From Planctomycetaceae bacterium (lineage in GTDB: Bacteria > Planctomycetota > UBA1135 > GCA-002686595), in assembly GCA_011525785.1 (NCBI GenBank), contig WYBT01000024.1, forward strand, positions 62,001-126,000: 64,000 bases of DNA. Reading direction: 5' to 3'. Positions 33,956 through 42,083 of this stretch are shown here, one piece after another; the first letter of the stretch is position 1; every line of letters starts with the position of its first letter. The notes under the pieces are model-generated. The model saw nothing but the letters and a program-made list of their open reading frames with translations, was not told the DNA's origin and ran no database searches. The position numbers and the translations under genes are program-made.

Positions 33956-35812
33956 TCACTTGCCCGCCCCGAGCGCGGCCTCGAGCGCCGCGGCGCCGCC
34001 CACGATCGGCAGCTCCAGCGAGGTCTTGTCGAGATCGACCGTCAGCTTCGTCCCCGCCTCGGGCCAGAGCGTGAAGTCGCGGTCGCTCGAAAACACCATC
34101 AGCGCCAGTCGCGCGCCGGCAGGCACGATCTGATCGTCGGGCTCGAGTTCGAAGGAGAGTTCGTAGAACTGGCCCGGCTCGAGCGGCTGGCTCTCGGTGA
34201 GCGAGCGCGAGTTCTGCGGATCGGCCCAACCGCGCGTGACGACGCTCGCCAGACCGCCTTTGGATTCGACCCAAGGCAGCGTCACGAGCCACACCGACAG
34301 GTTCGCCGCCGCGCGATCACTGCTTACTCGAATTTGCACGCGCGGCGCGCCGGACAGATGCAGCGGCGCTTTCAACTCTGTGGTCGCGTAGAGCAGTCGA
34401 TTGGGTGAGCGCTCGGCCGCGGCGAGCTTCGCGCCCGAAATCGAAGCGTCGTCGACGAGCGACTCGCTCCCTTGGCCCGGTGCGGCCGCGCGCTCGAGCG
34501 AGCCGCAAGCTTCGCCGCCCTTGCGCAAGTGCAGCGTCACGGGCTTCGCCTCGGGGTGCGGATAGGTCGCATACGCGGCCGGCGCCGAGCGCGAGCCGTC
34601 CTCGCGCACGACCCACGAGCGCGGCTCCTTGCCCACGCCGTTGTCGACGCCGTAGAGATGGTGCGAGAACCAGCGATTGAGCGTCTCCAGCGGCGGCAAC
34701 CCGCCGTGCCCGCCCTGGTGCAGGTACAGCGAGGGCTTGGCGCCCAGCGCTTCGAGCGCCTGGAAGATGCGGATCGAGTGACTCGGCATCACGTTCCAGT
34801 CGCTCAGCCCATGCGACAAAAACACCGCGCACTTCACGCCTTTGAGCCAGTGCACGTAGTCGCGTCTGCGCCAGAACTCGTTGTAGTCGCCGCTCACGCG
34901 GTCGTGCGCGCTGAGCAGCAGCTTGTCGCGCACGTTCTCGTTGCACCACTCGCGGCGCGCGGGATCACCGCTGTTGATCGCGTCGTACAGAACGTCGATG
35001 TCCTCTCCCATGTAGCCGCCCGGATGCCGGATCAGTCCGTTGGCGCGGTAGTAGTGGTAGTACGACGTGTTCGGCGCGTCGGGCACGACCAGCTCGAGCC
35101 CTTCGACCCCGGTCGTCGCCGCAGCGAGCGCCAGCGTGCCGTTGTAGGACGTGCCGAGCATCGCGACCTTGCCGGTGCACCACTTCGCGAAGACCTCGTC
35201 GCCGCCATCGGGCGCCGTGAAGCCCTTCGCGCGGCCGTTGAGCCAGTCGATCACCGCCTTGGGCGCGAGCGTCTCGTTCTCGCCGCCGATCGTCGGACAA
35301 CCCTCCGAAAGCCCGGTGCCGGGCGAAGCCGAGTGCACCACCGCGAAGCCGCGCGGAACCCAGTAGCTCACGAGGCTGCGCGACATCAGCGGGCGCTTGG
35401 TCTCGGCGGCGACGGGCGGCATCGGCGTGCGCGCGGGCGGCGGCGCGCCGAGCTCCTGACGCGGGTTCCAGAAGTACTGCTTGTCGTCGGAGCCGATGCC
35501 AGAGAAGTACGGGCTCGTCTCGTAGATCACCGCGACCTTCAGCCCTTCGCTCTCGGTCTGCGCGGGCCGCGAGACGTCGACGTGCACGCGATCAGGCTCG
35601 CCATCGCCGTCGGAGTCGAACGTGGTCTCGACCCACAGATCGTGCTGGACCCAGTTCTTCGAGCCCTTGAAGGCCTCGACGACCTGCGCTTGCCCGTCGA
35701 CGAAGACGGGTTGAGCGCGCTCAGCGTTCTGCGCGGTTGCGAAAGCAGCGGTGAGGGCCCCGACAGCGCCGAGAGCCAGAAGCGACGAACGTGAGTGCGG
35801 CCAGCGCGACAT
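33956..35812 (-). CDS. Secreted CocE/NonD-type hydrolase (X-Pro dipeptidyl-peptidase S15-like)
   Basis: 618 residues from ATG 35812 (MSRWPHSRSSLLALGAVGALTAAFATAQ, a signal peptide). Family markers are HVDVSRP, FAVVHSASPGTGLSEGCP, and MLGTSYNGTLALAAA with the nucleophile Ser in GTSYNG. The Asp and His lie in HGLSDWNVMP and HQGGHGGLP, and a jelly-roll-like C-terminus contains LSVWLVTLPW. This is the S15/CocE alpha/beta hydrolase family that cleaves Xaa-Pro bonds or small esters. The start was moved in from 35923 because the upstream residues are not signal-like. The gene stands alone on the minus strand, convergent with the M64 protease. Confidence 0.9.
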   Translation of the reverse strand: MSRWPHSRSSLLALGAVGALTAAFATAQNAERAQPVFVDGQAQVVEAFKGSKNWVQHDLWVETTFDSDGDGEPDRVHVDVSRPAQTESEGLKVAVIYETSPYFSGIGSDDKQYFWNPRQELGAPPPARTPMPPVAAETKRPLMSRSLVSYWVPRGFAVVHSASPGTGLSEGCPTIGGENETLAPKAVIDWLNGRAKGFTAPDGGDEVFAKWCTGKVAMLGTSYNGTLALAAATTGVEGLELVVPDAPNTSYYHYYRANGLIRHPGGYMGEDIDVLYDAINSGDPARREWCNENVRDKLLLSAHDRVSGDYNEFWRRRDYVHWLKGVKCAVFLSHGLSDWNVMPSHSIRIFQALEALGAKPSLYLHQGGHGGLPPLETLNRWFSHHLYGVDNGVGKEPRSWVVREDGSRSAPAAYATYPHPEAKPVTLHLRKGGEACGSLERAAAPGQGSESLVDDASISGAKLAAAERSPNRLLYATTELKAPLHLSGAPRVQIRVSSDRAAANLSVWLVTLPWVESKGGLASVVTRGWADPQNSRSLTESQPLEPGQFYELSFELEPDDQIVPAGARLALMVFSSDRDFTLWPEAGTKLTVDLDKTSLELPIVGGAAALEAALGAGK

Positions 35813-35951
35813 GCGGAGAGCCCTTCGTGGAAGGTCGGAGCGCGCCGGCAACGGACCGATGCGCTCTCGGGACAGGCCGCAGACGATAACGGCTCCGAGG
35901 CTCGGCGCGCGCAGCGCACTCACCCCGCGGCGCGCTGAATCACGACAACGG

Positions 35952-35990
35952 ATCAGCTCACCGCATCAGCTCACCGCATCAACTCACCGG
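35952..35990. repeat. Three tandem 13-bp repeats overlapping the anti-sigma gene stop
   Basis: ATCAGCTCACCGC occurs twice and ATCAACTCACCGG once, directly in tandem. The third unit contains the stop codon (35979-35981) and the last codons of the anti-sigma gene. The repeats look like slipped duplication and have no known function. Confidence 0.85.
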
Positions 35991-36821
35991 CGCGACGATC
36001 GCGATGCGCTGGCGGTCGCTGACCACCACGCCGCCGGGCTTCTCGATCGTGATCGCGAACAGCGTCGGCTTAGTGACGCGCAGCTTCGCATCGATCGGGA
36101 TCAGCACCTCGCCGCTCGAGCTCACGTCGAACACGCCGCCGTCGACGGGGTGCTCTTGCGCTTCGTCGAAGATCCACAGTTGGTACTGCTGGACCTTGGG
36201 GTCGTTCACGGGCGCGCCGACGAGGCGAATGAAGCCCGACTGCGCGACGTTGGACCACACGATGTCGCCGCTCGCGCCCGGCGCGAACTGCTCCTGGCCC
36301 TTGGCTTCGAGCTTGGACGCGTCGGCGCGCGCCAGCAGTTGCGTGCGCAGCTCGCCGACCGAGGGCGCGACGGGCTCGGGGCGCGGCCACCAGGCCGCGA
36401 TCACGGCGACGGCGGCCGCAGCGGCGACCAGCCAGCCGAGGTTCGAGGCGGCGCGCCCGCGCGGCGCCGGGGCCGGATCGCGAACCAGTTCGAGGCGCGG
36501 GGCCGAACGCTCGCGAGGCGCGGAGGCCGGGGCCGCTGCGCCGGCGCCCTCGCGGGCGGCGAAATAGGCCTTGGCGCCCGCCTGCAGCTTGGAGCGCAGT
36601 TGATCGGGCATGGGCTGCAGGCGACCGGCGCTGACGGCCAGCGCGACGGACGCGGCCGCAAGCTCGTACTCGCGCGCAGGCGCGCCATCGACAGCGGCAC
36701 CCAGCTCGCGCTCGTGCTCCGCGCTCACGCCGTACAGCGCGCGCTCCAGCAGCAAATCGTCGAGCCGCTCGTTCATGGGCTCACCCCCGCCGCCGCGATC
36801 GTTGCGCTTGGAGTCGCTCAT
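35979..36821 (-). CDS. RskA-type membrane anti-sigma factor
   Basis: 280 residues. The N-terminal cytoplasmic part (NERLDDLLLERALYGVSAEHERELG) resembles the zinc-free anti-sigma domain, one membrane helix follows (LGWLVAAAAAVAVIAAWW, about residues 128-145), and the C-terminal part matches the RskA C-terminal domain (GQEQFAPGASGDIVWSNVAQ, YQLWIFDEAQ, ITIEKPGGV). It should bind and hold the ECF sigma factor encoded just upstream, with release on a periplasmic signal. Its start overlaps the sigma gene's stop by 4 bases, as usual in such pairs. The 13-bp tandem repeats cover its C-terminal codons. Confidence 0.9.
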   Translation of the reverse strand: MSDSKRNDRGGGGEPMNERLDDLLLERALYGVSAEHERELGAAVDGAPAREYELAAASVALAVSAGRLQPMPDQLRSKLQAGAKAYFAAREGAGAAAPASAPRERSAPRLELVRDPAPAPRGRAASNLGWLVAAAAAVAVIAAWWPRPEPVAPSVGELRTQLLARADASKLEAKGQEQFAPGASGDIVWSNVAQSGFIRLVGAPVNDPKVQQYQLWIFDEAQEHPVDGGVFDVSSSGEVLIPIDAKLRVTKPTLFAITIEKPGGVVVSDRQRIAIVAPVS

Positions 36822-37375
36822 GACGGCATCCCCTCCGTGGAGGCCACGCGCGAGGGCGCGAGCATCTCCCGCAACTTGTTCAGTCCGCGGCGCGCATGCG
36901 TCTTGACCGTGCCCAGCGGCAGTCCGGTCATGTCTGCGATCGACTGATGGGAGTGCCCCTCCCAGACCGAGAGCTTGAGCACGCGCTGCTGTTCGGGCTT
37001 GAGCTCGCGGAAGGCGCGCTTGGCACGGTCGGCCTCGTCCGCCAGCTCCGCGCTCTCGTCGACCTCGATGCCCTCGGCGGCGAGCGTTTCGTCGACCTCG
37101 GCCCCGCCCGCATGGCGTTGCAGCCGGCGGCGCATGTCGATCAGGCGCCGGCGCGCCACCATGGCGACGAAGGTCGCCTCATCCGCGATGCGCGGGTCGA
37201 AGCGGTCCGCTTTGCGCCACAAGTCGATGAACGCCTCCTGGACCGCGTCGTCGACCTCGGCGCCCGCCGGACACATGCGGCGCGCGAGCGTATGTACAAG
37301 GCTCCCGTAGCGGTCGATGCAATCCTGCACCGCCGCCCGGTCCCCGCCTGCCACGCGTTGGAGGATGGTCGTCAC
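36818..37375 (-). CDS. ECF RNA polymerase sigma factor (SigK-like)
   Basis: 185 residues with sigma-70 region 2 (VDDAVQEAFIDLWRKADRFDP, promoter -10 recognition) and region 4 (LKPEQQRVLKLSVWEGHSHQSIADMTGLPLGTVKTHARRGL, -35 recognition). Together with the RskA-type anti-sigma gene it forms a standard two-gene module for envelope-response regulation. The start MTTILQRVAGGDRAAV is the common ECF beginning. A 360-bp stretch upstream holds an inverted repeat (37423-37509). Autoregulation is likely by family habit but not shown by a readable promoter. Confidence 0.93.
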   Translation of the reverse strand: MTTILQRVAGGDRAAVQDCIDRYGSLVHTLARRMCPAGAEVDDAVQEAFIDLWRKADRFDPRIADEATFVAMVARRRLIDMRRRLQRHAGGAEVDETLAAEGIEVDESAELADEADRAKRAFRELKPEQQRVLKLSVWEGHSHQSIADMTGLPLGTVKTHARRGLNKLREMLAPSRVASTEGMPS

Positions 37376-37736
37376 AGTCCCGGGAGCTTACTCGCGGCCC
37401 GCTCGCGTTTGGATTCAGCACTAGCGCCCAATCGCGCCCCAGCGGCCCATCCGCCGCGTCTGCGGTCCGTCTGGGCGCTTCCGTCGAGGGCGGCGGGCGA
37501 TTGGGCGCTCCCGCAGAGTCGACTGCGCGCCAACCCTTACGCGGTTGAGCACGGCGCTTCACGCCCCGGAGGCCATCCCGCAACGGCCGCTGCTCGGCGT
37601 AGGAGGCGCGCGCCCAGGCCGCAGCTTGTTCGCCTCGCTCCCGGCCCGCCACCGGCGCACCCCGCGCTCCCTTCTCGGGCCGTTCAGCGTCGCACCCCCG
37701 CGCCGCCGCCAGACGCGATCCGCCGCGCCGGGCGGG
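37376..37736. other. Non-coding stretch with inverted repeat upstream of the ECF sigma gene
   Basis: 361 bases without a convincing gene. AGCGCCCAATCGC at 37423-37435 and GCGATTGGGCGCT at 37497-37509 are exact 13-bp reverse complements around 61 bases. The inner part also has partial repeats of TGGGCGCT. The stretch lies between the sigma start and the 3' end of a small gene, so it may hold the sigma operon's promoter or a terminator for neither gene. Confidence 0.6.
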
Positions 37737-38027
37737 CTACGCAGTGCTCCACGTCTTCGACACGCCCTCGTACTCGAACTCCGCCTGCTCGAGGGCCTCC
37801 TCGAGCGTCGCGTGCCACGTGTCCGTGATCACGTTCCACTCCGCGTCGCACCCGAAGAGGTAGAACGCTCGCTCGGCGTCGTGCTGACAGATCGCGAGCG
37901 CAGCCGCTGGCCCTTGAAGGACTCCGCCAGTGACGTGGCGGCACATTCCCGTGGGGCGATGTCGGTCATCGATCGCCGACCATCGCACGACTTTGGCGTC
38001 ACCGATCCGCTCAGGGGGCTGCTTCAT
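37737..38027 (-). CDS. Small hypothetical protein
   Basis: 96 residues. Not recognised. The C-terminal half (ERAFYLFGCDAEWNVITDTWHATLEEALEQAEFEYEG) has a clear alternating beta-then-helix pattern and good coding composition. I have the impression of a small family with this shape, but could not name it. No signal peptide. Its start overlaps the end of the broken GIY-YIG gene by 4 bases (ATGA), which suggests co-translation when that gene was intact. The gene sits in an accessory patch of small genes. Confidence 0.65.
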   Translation of the reverse strand: MKQPPERIGDAKVVRWSAIDDRHRPTGMCRHVTGGVLQGPAAALAICQHDAERAFYLFGCDAEWNVITDTWHATLEEALEQAEFEYEGVSKTWSTA

Positions 38028-38345
38028 CGCGGTTGGACCGTCTCAACGCTCGGGCGTACGCCTCCGCTTCCGTCGCAGCGCGCTATTTCGCGGACCCCAC
38101 CCAGGTGTACTTGATGATGGATCACGTGGCTGACCTCGTAGCCGGCGAGCCGGATCTCCCGGATCCGCACTGAGCTTGTTGCCGATGTCGTCGCCCTCGA
38201 GCCCCTCTGCCGCGCGGATGTGACTGAACACGCGGTTCCCCTTGCCCTTGCCCACGTAGAACGTCTCGCCGTTGCGGGGATCGATGAGCCGGTAGACGTA
38301 GAACTTCAGCTTGGCAGCCACGTCTGAGGGGAACGATTCAGTCAT
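38024..38345 (-). pseudogene. GIY-YIG nuclease-like gene with a +1 frameshift
   Basis: From ATG 38345 the frame reads [23 protein letters not shown] and [10 protein letters not shown], the core of a GIY-YIG (LEM-3-like) nuclease with YVYR, YVGKG and Arg. At about 38168 one extra base shifts the frame. The original frame continues as [19 protein letters not shown] and ends at 38024-38026, overlapping the next gene's start. The uncorrected frame reads on as an unrelated Arg/Pro-rich tail to 38043. The family usually has a longer C-terminus with a conserved Glu, which is absent, so the gene is also shortened. A single-base error in the sequence would also explain the shift. Confidence 0.75.
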
Positions 38346-38351
38346 TGGTGA

Positions 38352-38891
38352 TCACGCTTGCCTTGTCGGTGTCGGCGCCCAGCCTCGAGGCGGCGCAAGG
38401 CGCATGGTCTCCAGCTTTATCCACGGACGCGCGTCGCGCTGCTCGATGAGCGCGACCTCGCGAAAGACAAGCGTGAGTGGCGCGGGGAGCGCGCTGAGGA
38501 GTGCGTCCTGATTCCCAGGCGCGCGCGGGTTTCGCGGATGCGCGACGGTCAGGTGGGCCTCCGGCTCGCGAATCGCGGTTGCGCCGAGCGCCTGAACGCG
38601 AAGCCTCTGAAAGTCGGCAGCGCCATCGATGCAGGGAAGGAGGATCCCGTGCGCCGCGAAGCGACGCGCGTGACCGAAGGTGAGTGTCAGCGGCGCGGCG
38701 CTCGCCAAGCGCTCGCGCAGGACCGACAGCTCCAGGTCCGCGATCTCGTCCTCGCGACACAGCGTCACGTGCGCCGCAATGAGTGCGAACTGAACGGGGT
38801 CCGCCTGCTGACGCAGCCGCTCGATCGACGGCGCGGCATCCTCCGGGACGAACAGCGTGAGCTGCCGCCGCACGGTTCCGATGTCGTTCAT
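38352..38891 (-). CDS. 2'-5' RNA ligase-like 2H phosphoesterase
   Basis: 179 residues from ATG 38891. Two HxT motifs are visible, HVTL at residues 41-44 and HLTV at 113-116, spaced as in the 2H phosphoesterase superfamily (LigT, cyclic phosphodiesterases). The protein probably acts on 2'-5' or cyclic nucleotide ends of RNA. It begins 88 bases downstream of the DMP19 gene and ends 6 bases before the broken GIY-YIG gene, all on the minus strand. The longer frame from 38954 was rejected as its added residues look non-coding. Confidence 0.85.
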   Translation of the reverse strand: MNDIGTVRRQLTLFVPEDAAPSIERLRQQADPVQFALIAAHVTLCREDEIADLELSVLRERLASAAPLTLTFGHARRFAAHGILLPCIDGAADFQRLRVQALGATAIREPEAHLTVAHPRNPRAPGNQDALLSALPAPLTLVFREVALIEQRDARPWIKLETMRLAPPRGWAPTPTRQA

Positions 38892-38978
38892 GCCATCGCC
38901 TCTGTGCGCCTGACGGTGGAGTGGCGAGAACGGCCAACAGCAGGGCCAGCGCACAGCACGGTCAGCTGCACGCTGTTA

Positions 38979-39425
38979 CTACATCCCGACTTCGGTTGCT
39001 CCCGAGACCTGGTCCGAGTTCCGTCTGACGTATTCATGAAGTAGCGTCGTAAGGTCGTCTGGATAGCGGAGGAACTCTTCGTCCAGTTTGTCCAGCACGG
39101 CCTTCTGCTCAGGTCCAAGCCCGTCAAGAAGCACCCACCTCTCTCTGCGGTCTCGAGGAGGAGAGGAACCCGGGAACATCCCGTTGGCCTCCGCCACGAT
39201 TCGAGCGGCCTCCGAAGCACCGATCGCAGTGAGCGCGTCGACAACCGCGAACACCGTGTCGCCCGAGCTGTTGAAGGAGTATTGCTCGAACCCGCCGTTG
39301 TTAACGTCGCCCTCCAGCTCCCAGACGGCACGGAAGACCCGCTCTGCCGGGGACAGCTCATCGAAGCCCAGCCGCCAGAAGCGCCCTACCTCGCTTGGCC
39401 GAACGAGCTGAAGGTTCTTGGTCAT
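38979..39425 (-). CDS. DMP19/DUF4375 family protein
   Basis: 148 residues. The sequence NNGGFEQYSFNSSGDTVFAVVDALTAIGASEAARIV matches the DMP19-like (DUF4375) domain, cytosolic and often of unknown function; the Neisseria member mimics DNA and binds a regulator. Acidic residues are common in the C-terminal half. It is part of a run of small minus-strand genes (37737-40129). Such genes are frequent in accessory or effector/immunity regions, though nothing here shows a secretion system. Confidence 0.85.
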   Translation of the reverse strand: MTKNLQLVRPSEVGRFWRLGFDELSPAERVFRAVWELEGDVNNGGFEQYSFNSSGDTVFAVVDALTAIGASEAARIVAEANGMFPGSSPPRDRRERWVLLDGLGPEQKAVLDKLDEEFLRYPDDLTTLLHEYVRRNSDQVSGATEVGM

Positions 39426-39505
39426 GGCGCCGTGTATCTAGCGAGCCGCCTGCCGGACGACGGCCAGCGCAGCGCGGATGTGTGCAGGTCCGGTGCATGC
39501 GCGAG

Positions 39506-40129
39506 CTAAGGATCGCTTTGCAGCCGCTTCTTCGCGAGGGCCAGCCGCGCCGCTGCCGCCCCTGACAACCTGCTCGACCTCGGTTCGAGGAGCGATACCA
39601 CCTGCACCCAGCTCTTGGCCCGGAAGGCCGCCTCTGACTCCACAATAGCCCGACGGTCCTCAGTCTCCTGCCACCGGCGGTGTTGCTGTGCATTGAGATC
39701 CACCCAGAGCCCTGCGTCGCCTGCGAAGAAGCGAGATCCCGATGCGCGGAGGACACTAGCGATACGGGCGAACTCTGCGTACTGGGCGCTCGGATCGTGG
39801 ATCGATTCGTAGAGTTTGTGCGTTCGATCGGGAATGGGCGCATCGCCGTCGACGGAGTGGAGCTCCTCGACAGAGAAGCTGTTGAGTCGACCGTCCGAAA
39901 CGTCGAGGCTGAGCTCGAGGCGCAAAGGAGCAAATGAGAGCGAGACAGTCCATCCCGCTGGCGCGCGAACAGACCCGGCGCCGACGGAGCTGTAGCGGAC
40001 CATGCCGTACATCCCAGCGGTTCCCTCAGGCGATACCCTCCGCTCCGCTCTCCGAAAGCCATGGTCGTCGACGAGAAAGCGCAGTGCTCTCTCCTCGGCT
40101 TCACAGAATGACCCTTTGAAAGTGGCCAT
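39506..40129 (-). CDS. Hypothetical protein
   Basis: 207 residues from ATG 40129 (MATFKGSFCEAEERALRFLVDDHGF). Not recognised. The N-terminal half is beta-rich (YGMVRYSS, WTVSLSFAPLRLELSLDV) and the C-terminal third helical (ARLALAKKRL). No signal peptide or membrane segment. It overlaps the 3' end of the broken ATPase fragment by 29 bases. The first ATG at 40162 would add 11 residues that overlap that fragment more. Context suggests an accessory gene. Confidence 0.6.
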   Translation of the reverse strand: MATFKGSFCEAEERALRFLVDDHGFRRAERRVSPEGTAGMYGMVRYSSVGAGSVRAPAGWTVSLSFAPLRLELSLDVSDGRLNSFSVEELHSVDGDAPIPDRTHKLYESIHDPSAQYAEFARIASVLRASGSRFFAGDAGLWVDLNAQQHRRWQETEDRRAIVESEAAFRAKSWVQVVSLLEPRSSRLSGAAAARLALAKKRLQSDP

Positions 40130-40475
40130 AACGTCCGGCGGCGGCGCAGTGCGCACGATCATACGTCGCGCGCAAGGCCGCGATGCCGCGTACGTCGTTG
40201 CGAGTTGGGCGCGCAGTCGCCTTGATCTCGATCGGGATCAGCGTGCCGTCGCGCTCGAGCGGCAGGTCGACTTCTGCCCCGCCGTAGGAGCGCGACTGAT
40301 GCAGAGCAGGTTTCGAAGAGAGCACGGAGCTGAGGAGTCGAACCTCTCCGACGACGGCGGTTTCGAACAGCGCGCCCAACGCAGGATGGTTGGCGAACGC
40401 GTCAGCGACGGGGAGGGCCGAGACGTGCTTCAGAAGCGTCCGAAGGCGTTCCGTAATCAGGCAGCACTCGTACAC
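40101..40475 (-). pseudogene. C-terminal remnant of a DUF4143 AAA ATPase
   Basis: The frame has HPALGALFETAVVGEVRLL, SRSYGGAEVDLPLERDGTLIPIEIKATA, and then TYDRAHC. This is the C-terminal half of an ATPase with DUF4143, where GALFETFVVGEL and the EVDL-IEIK nuclease-like motif are typical. The AAA part with the Walker motifs is missing, so the gene is a fragment. A similar intact gene lies at 52342-53688. It overlaps the hypothetical gene at 39506-40129. Confidence 0.75.
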
Positions 40476-40778
40476 TCTTGATGTTTGACCACGTCATCAC
40501 CGATTTTCAAGCAAGACGCCAGGCGGGGACGGCGGGCGATGAGGTCAAGCCGGGGAGACAACGCCCGCGGGGCGCACCGGCGCTCGCCACGTTCACAAGC
40601 CTTGGACCGCGCGCTCTGCAGCTCGCTGACTCGCCGCCCGTGAACTCGCCGAGCCAGCCTCGCGCGCGCTGCGGCGCCACCAGCGCGCGCGGCCAGTCGT
40701 CGGACGGACAGCGGTCGAGTTGCGCGCGTCCAGGCACGTCGCAAGCGCCCTGGCAGCACGCACGGTGGGAGCCCAACA
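40476..40778. other. Non-coding stretch, nothing recognised
   Basis: Between the ATPase remnant and the ArsR operon. Open frames on both strands are short and Arg/Cys-rich with no family resemblance. No repeat or RNA gene was seen. Confidence 0.5.
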
Positions 40779-40796
40779 CTTAGGCATTGACCTAAG
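40779..40796 (+). promoter_or_regulatory. Inverted repeat operator candidate for the ArsR operon
   Basis: CTTAGG-CATTGA-CCTAAG is a perfect 6-bp inverted repeat with a 6-base spacer, 25 bases upstream of the ArsR start. TTGACC within it could serve as a -35 element. Position and symmetry suit binding by the operon's own ArsR protein. Confidence 0.6.
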
Positions 40797-40821
40797 CGTT
40801 GTGGCGCGCCATGCTCGGCGC

Positions 40822-41169
40822 ATGCCCGCCGCCGCCCAGTTGCTCGACCAGGCCTTCCACGCGTTGGCGAACCCCACGCGTCGGGCCGTGCTCGAGCGGC
40901 TCGGCAAGGGCCCGGGAACCGTGAGTGAGCTCGCGGCGCCGTTCGACATGGCGCTGGCTTCGTTCATGCAGCACCTCCAGGTCCTGGAGGAGAGCGGCCT
41001 GATCCTCACGGAGAAGCGCGGACGGGTTCGCACCGTGCGGATCCGCCCCAAGAACCTCGAGCGCGCGGCGCGCTGGCTGGTCGCGCAGCGCGACGTGTGG
41101 GAACAGCGGCTCGACCAACTCGACGCCTACGCGAAGGAACTGAAGGAGCAAGATGATGCAGCGCCCTGA
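40822..41169 (+). CDS. ArsR-family transcriptional regulator
   Basis: 115 residues. The winged helix-turn-helix is clear: LANPTRRAVLERLGKGPGTVSELA, MALASFMQHLQVLEESGLI, KRGRVRTVRI. No metal-binding Cys or His cluster is visible, so it is probably not a metal sensor. The SRPBCC gene after it suggests the common ArsR-AHSA1 pair, in which the regulator controls its own operon. An inverted repeat lies just upstream. ATG 40822 was chosen over longer starts because residues before it are not HTH-like and would overlap the operator. Confidence 0.92.
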   Translation: MPAAAQLLDQAFHALANPTRRAVLERLGKGPGTVSELAAPFDMALASFMQHLQVLEESGLILTEKRGRVRTVRIRPKNLERAARWLVAQRDVWEQRLDQLDAYAKELKEQDDAAP

Positions 41170-41644
41170 GATCAACCCCGAGCTCGACCTCGTCCTCGAA
41201 CGCTTCGTCGACGTTCGTCCCGAGCTGCTCTGGAAGGCCTGGACGACGCCGGAGCACCTCAAAAAGTGGTTTGTGCCGCGCCCGTGGCAAGTCACAAGCT
41301 GCGAGATGGATCCTCGCCCCGGCGGCATCTTCAGCGTTGGGATGCGCGGGCCGAACGGCGAAGAGTCGCCCGCCAGTCCCGGCTGCTTCCTCGAAGTCGT
41401 CGAGAACCAAAAGCTCGTGTGGACCGACGCCCTCGGCCCGGGCTATCGACCCAAAGCCTCAGCGTTCATGACGGCGACGGTGCTGTTCGAAAAGGAAGGT
41501 ACCGGCACTCGCTATGTGGCGATCGCGATGCACAAGGACCCACAGACGCGCAATGAGCACGCGGCGATGGGCTTCATGCAAGGCTGGGGCACGGTGCTCG
41601 AGCAACTCGTCGAGTTCGTCAAGAGCTCCCAGAGGACGTCGTGA
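41153..41644 (+). CDS. SRPBCC/AHSA1-type ligand-binding protein
   Basis: 163 residues. The START/AHSA1 fold is shown by DLVLERFVDVRPELLWKAWTTPEHLKKWFVPRPW and EVVENQKLVWTDAL and the C-terminal helix GWGTVLEQLVEFV. These proteins bind hydrophobic ligands or act as activators. The start overlaps the ArsR gene by 17 bases, and its stop overlaps the following membrane-protein gene's GTG by 4, so the three genes form one operon. MM start: ATG 41153 or 41156. Confidence 0.9.
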   Translation: MMQRPEINPELDLVLERFVDVRPELLWKAWTTPEHLKKWFVPRPWQVTSCEMDPRPGGIFSVGMRGPNGEESPASPGCFLEVVENQKLVWTDALGPGYRPKASAFMTATVLFEKEGTGTRYVAIAMHKDPQTRNEHAAMGFMQGWGTVLEQLVEFVKSSQRTS

Positions 41645-42033
41645 AGCGCCTCGAGACGCTCGCCGGCGCGCTGCTCGGCCTGATGTTCACGGCCTTCGGG
41701 CTGATGTTCCTGCTGGACCTCATCCCCGAGCAACCGCCGCCGCCCGAAGGCTCGCCGGCGGCGCTGTTCATGGGCGCGCTCGCGCCGACGGGCTATCTGA
41801 CCTTCGTCAAGGTGTGCGAGCTTGTCGGCGGCGTGCTCGTCGCGTTTCCGCGCACGCGCAATCTCGGCCTGCTCGTCCTCGGGCCGATCATCGTCAACAT
41901 CATCGCCTACCACGTCTTCGTCTCGGGCGACGGGATCGGAGAGCCGATCCTGCTGGTGATCTGCGCGCTGGCGGGATTCCTGCTGTGGAGCGAGCGCAGC
42001 GCGTTCGCGAGCTTGGCGGCGAGCCGTCGATGA
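41641..42033 (+). CDS. Small DoxX-like membrane protein
   Basis: 130 residues, GTG start, with four predicted membrane segments (LLGLMFTAFGLMFLLDLI, YLTFVKVCELVGGVLVAF, LGLLVLGPIIVNIIAYHVFV, PILLVICALAGFLLW). The layout resembles the DoxX/DoxD group of small four-helix membrane proteins. It is the last gene of the ArsR/SRPBCC operon. Function unknown. Confidence 0.7.
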   Translation: MKRLETLAGALLGLMFTAFGLMFLLDLIPEQPPPPEGSPAALFMGALAPTGYLTFVKVCELVGGVLVAFPRTRNLGLLVLGPIIVNIIAYHVFVSGDGIGEPILLVICALAGFLLWSERSAFASLAASRR

Positions 42034-42083
42034 GCTGCGCCGCCGCAGTGAGCTGACCGCGCCGCGAGATGGATCGAGGCGCG

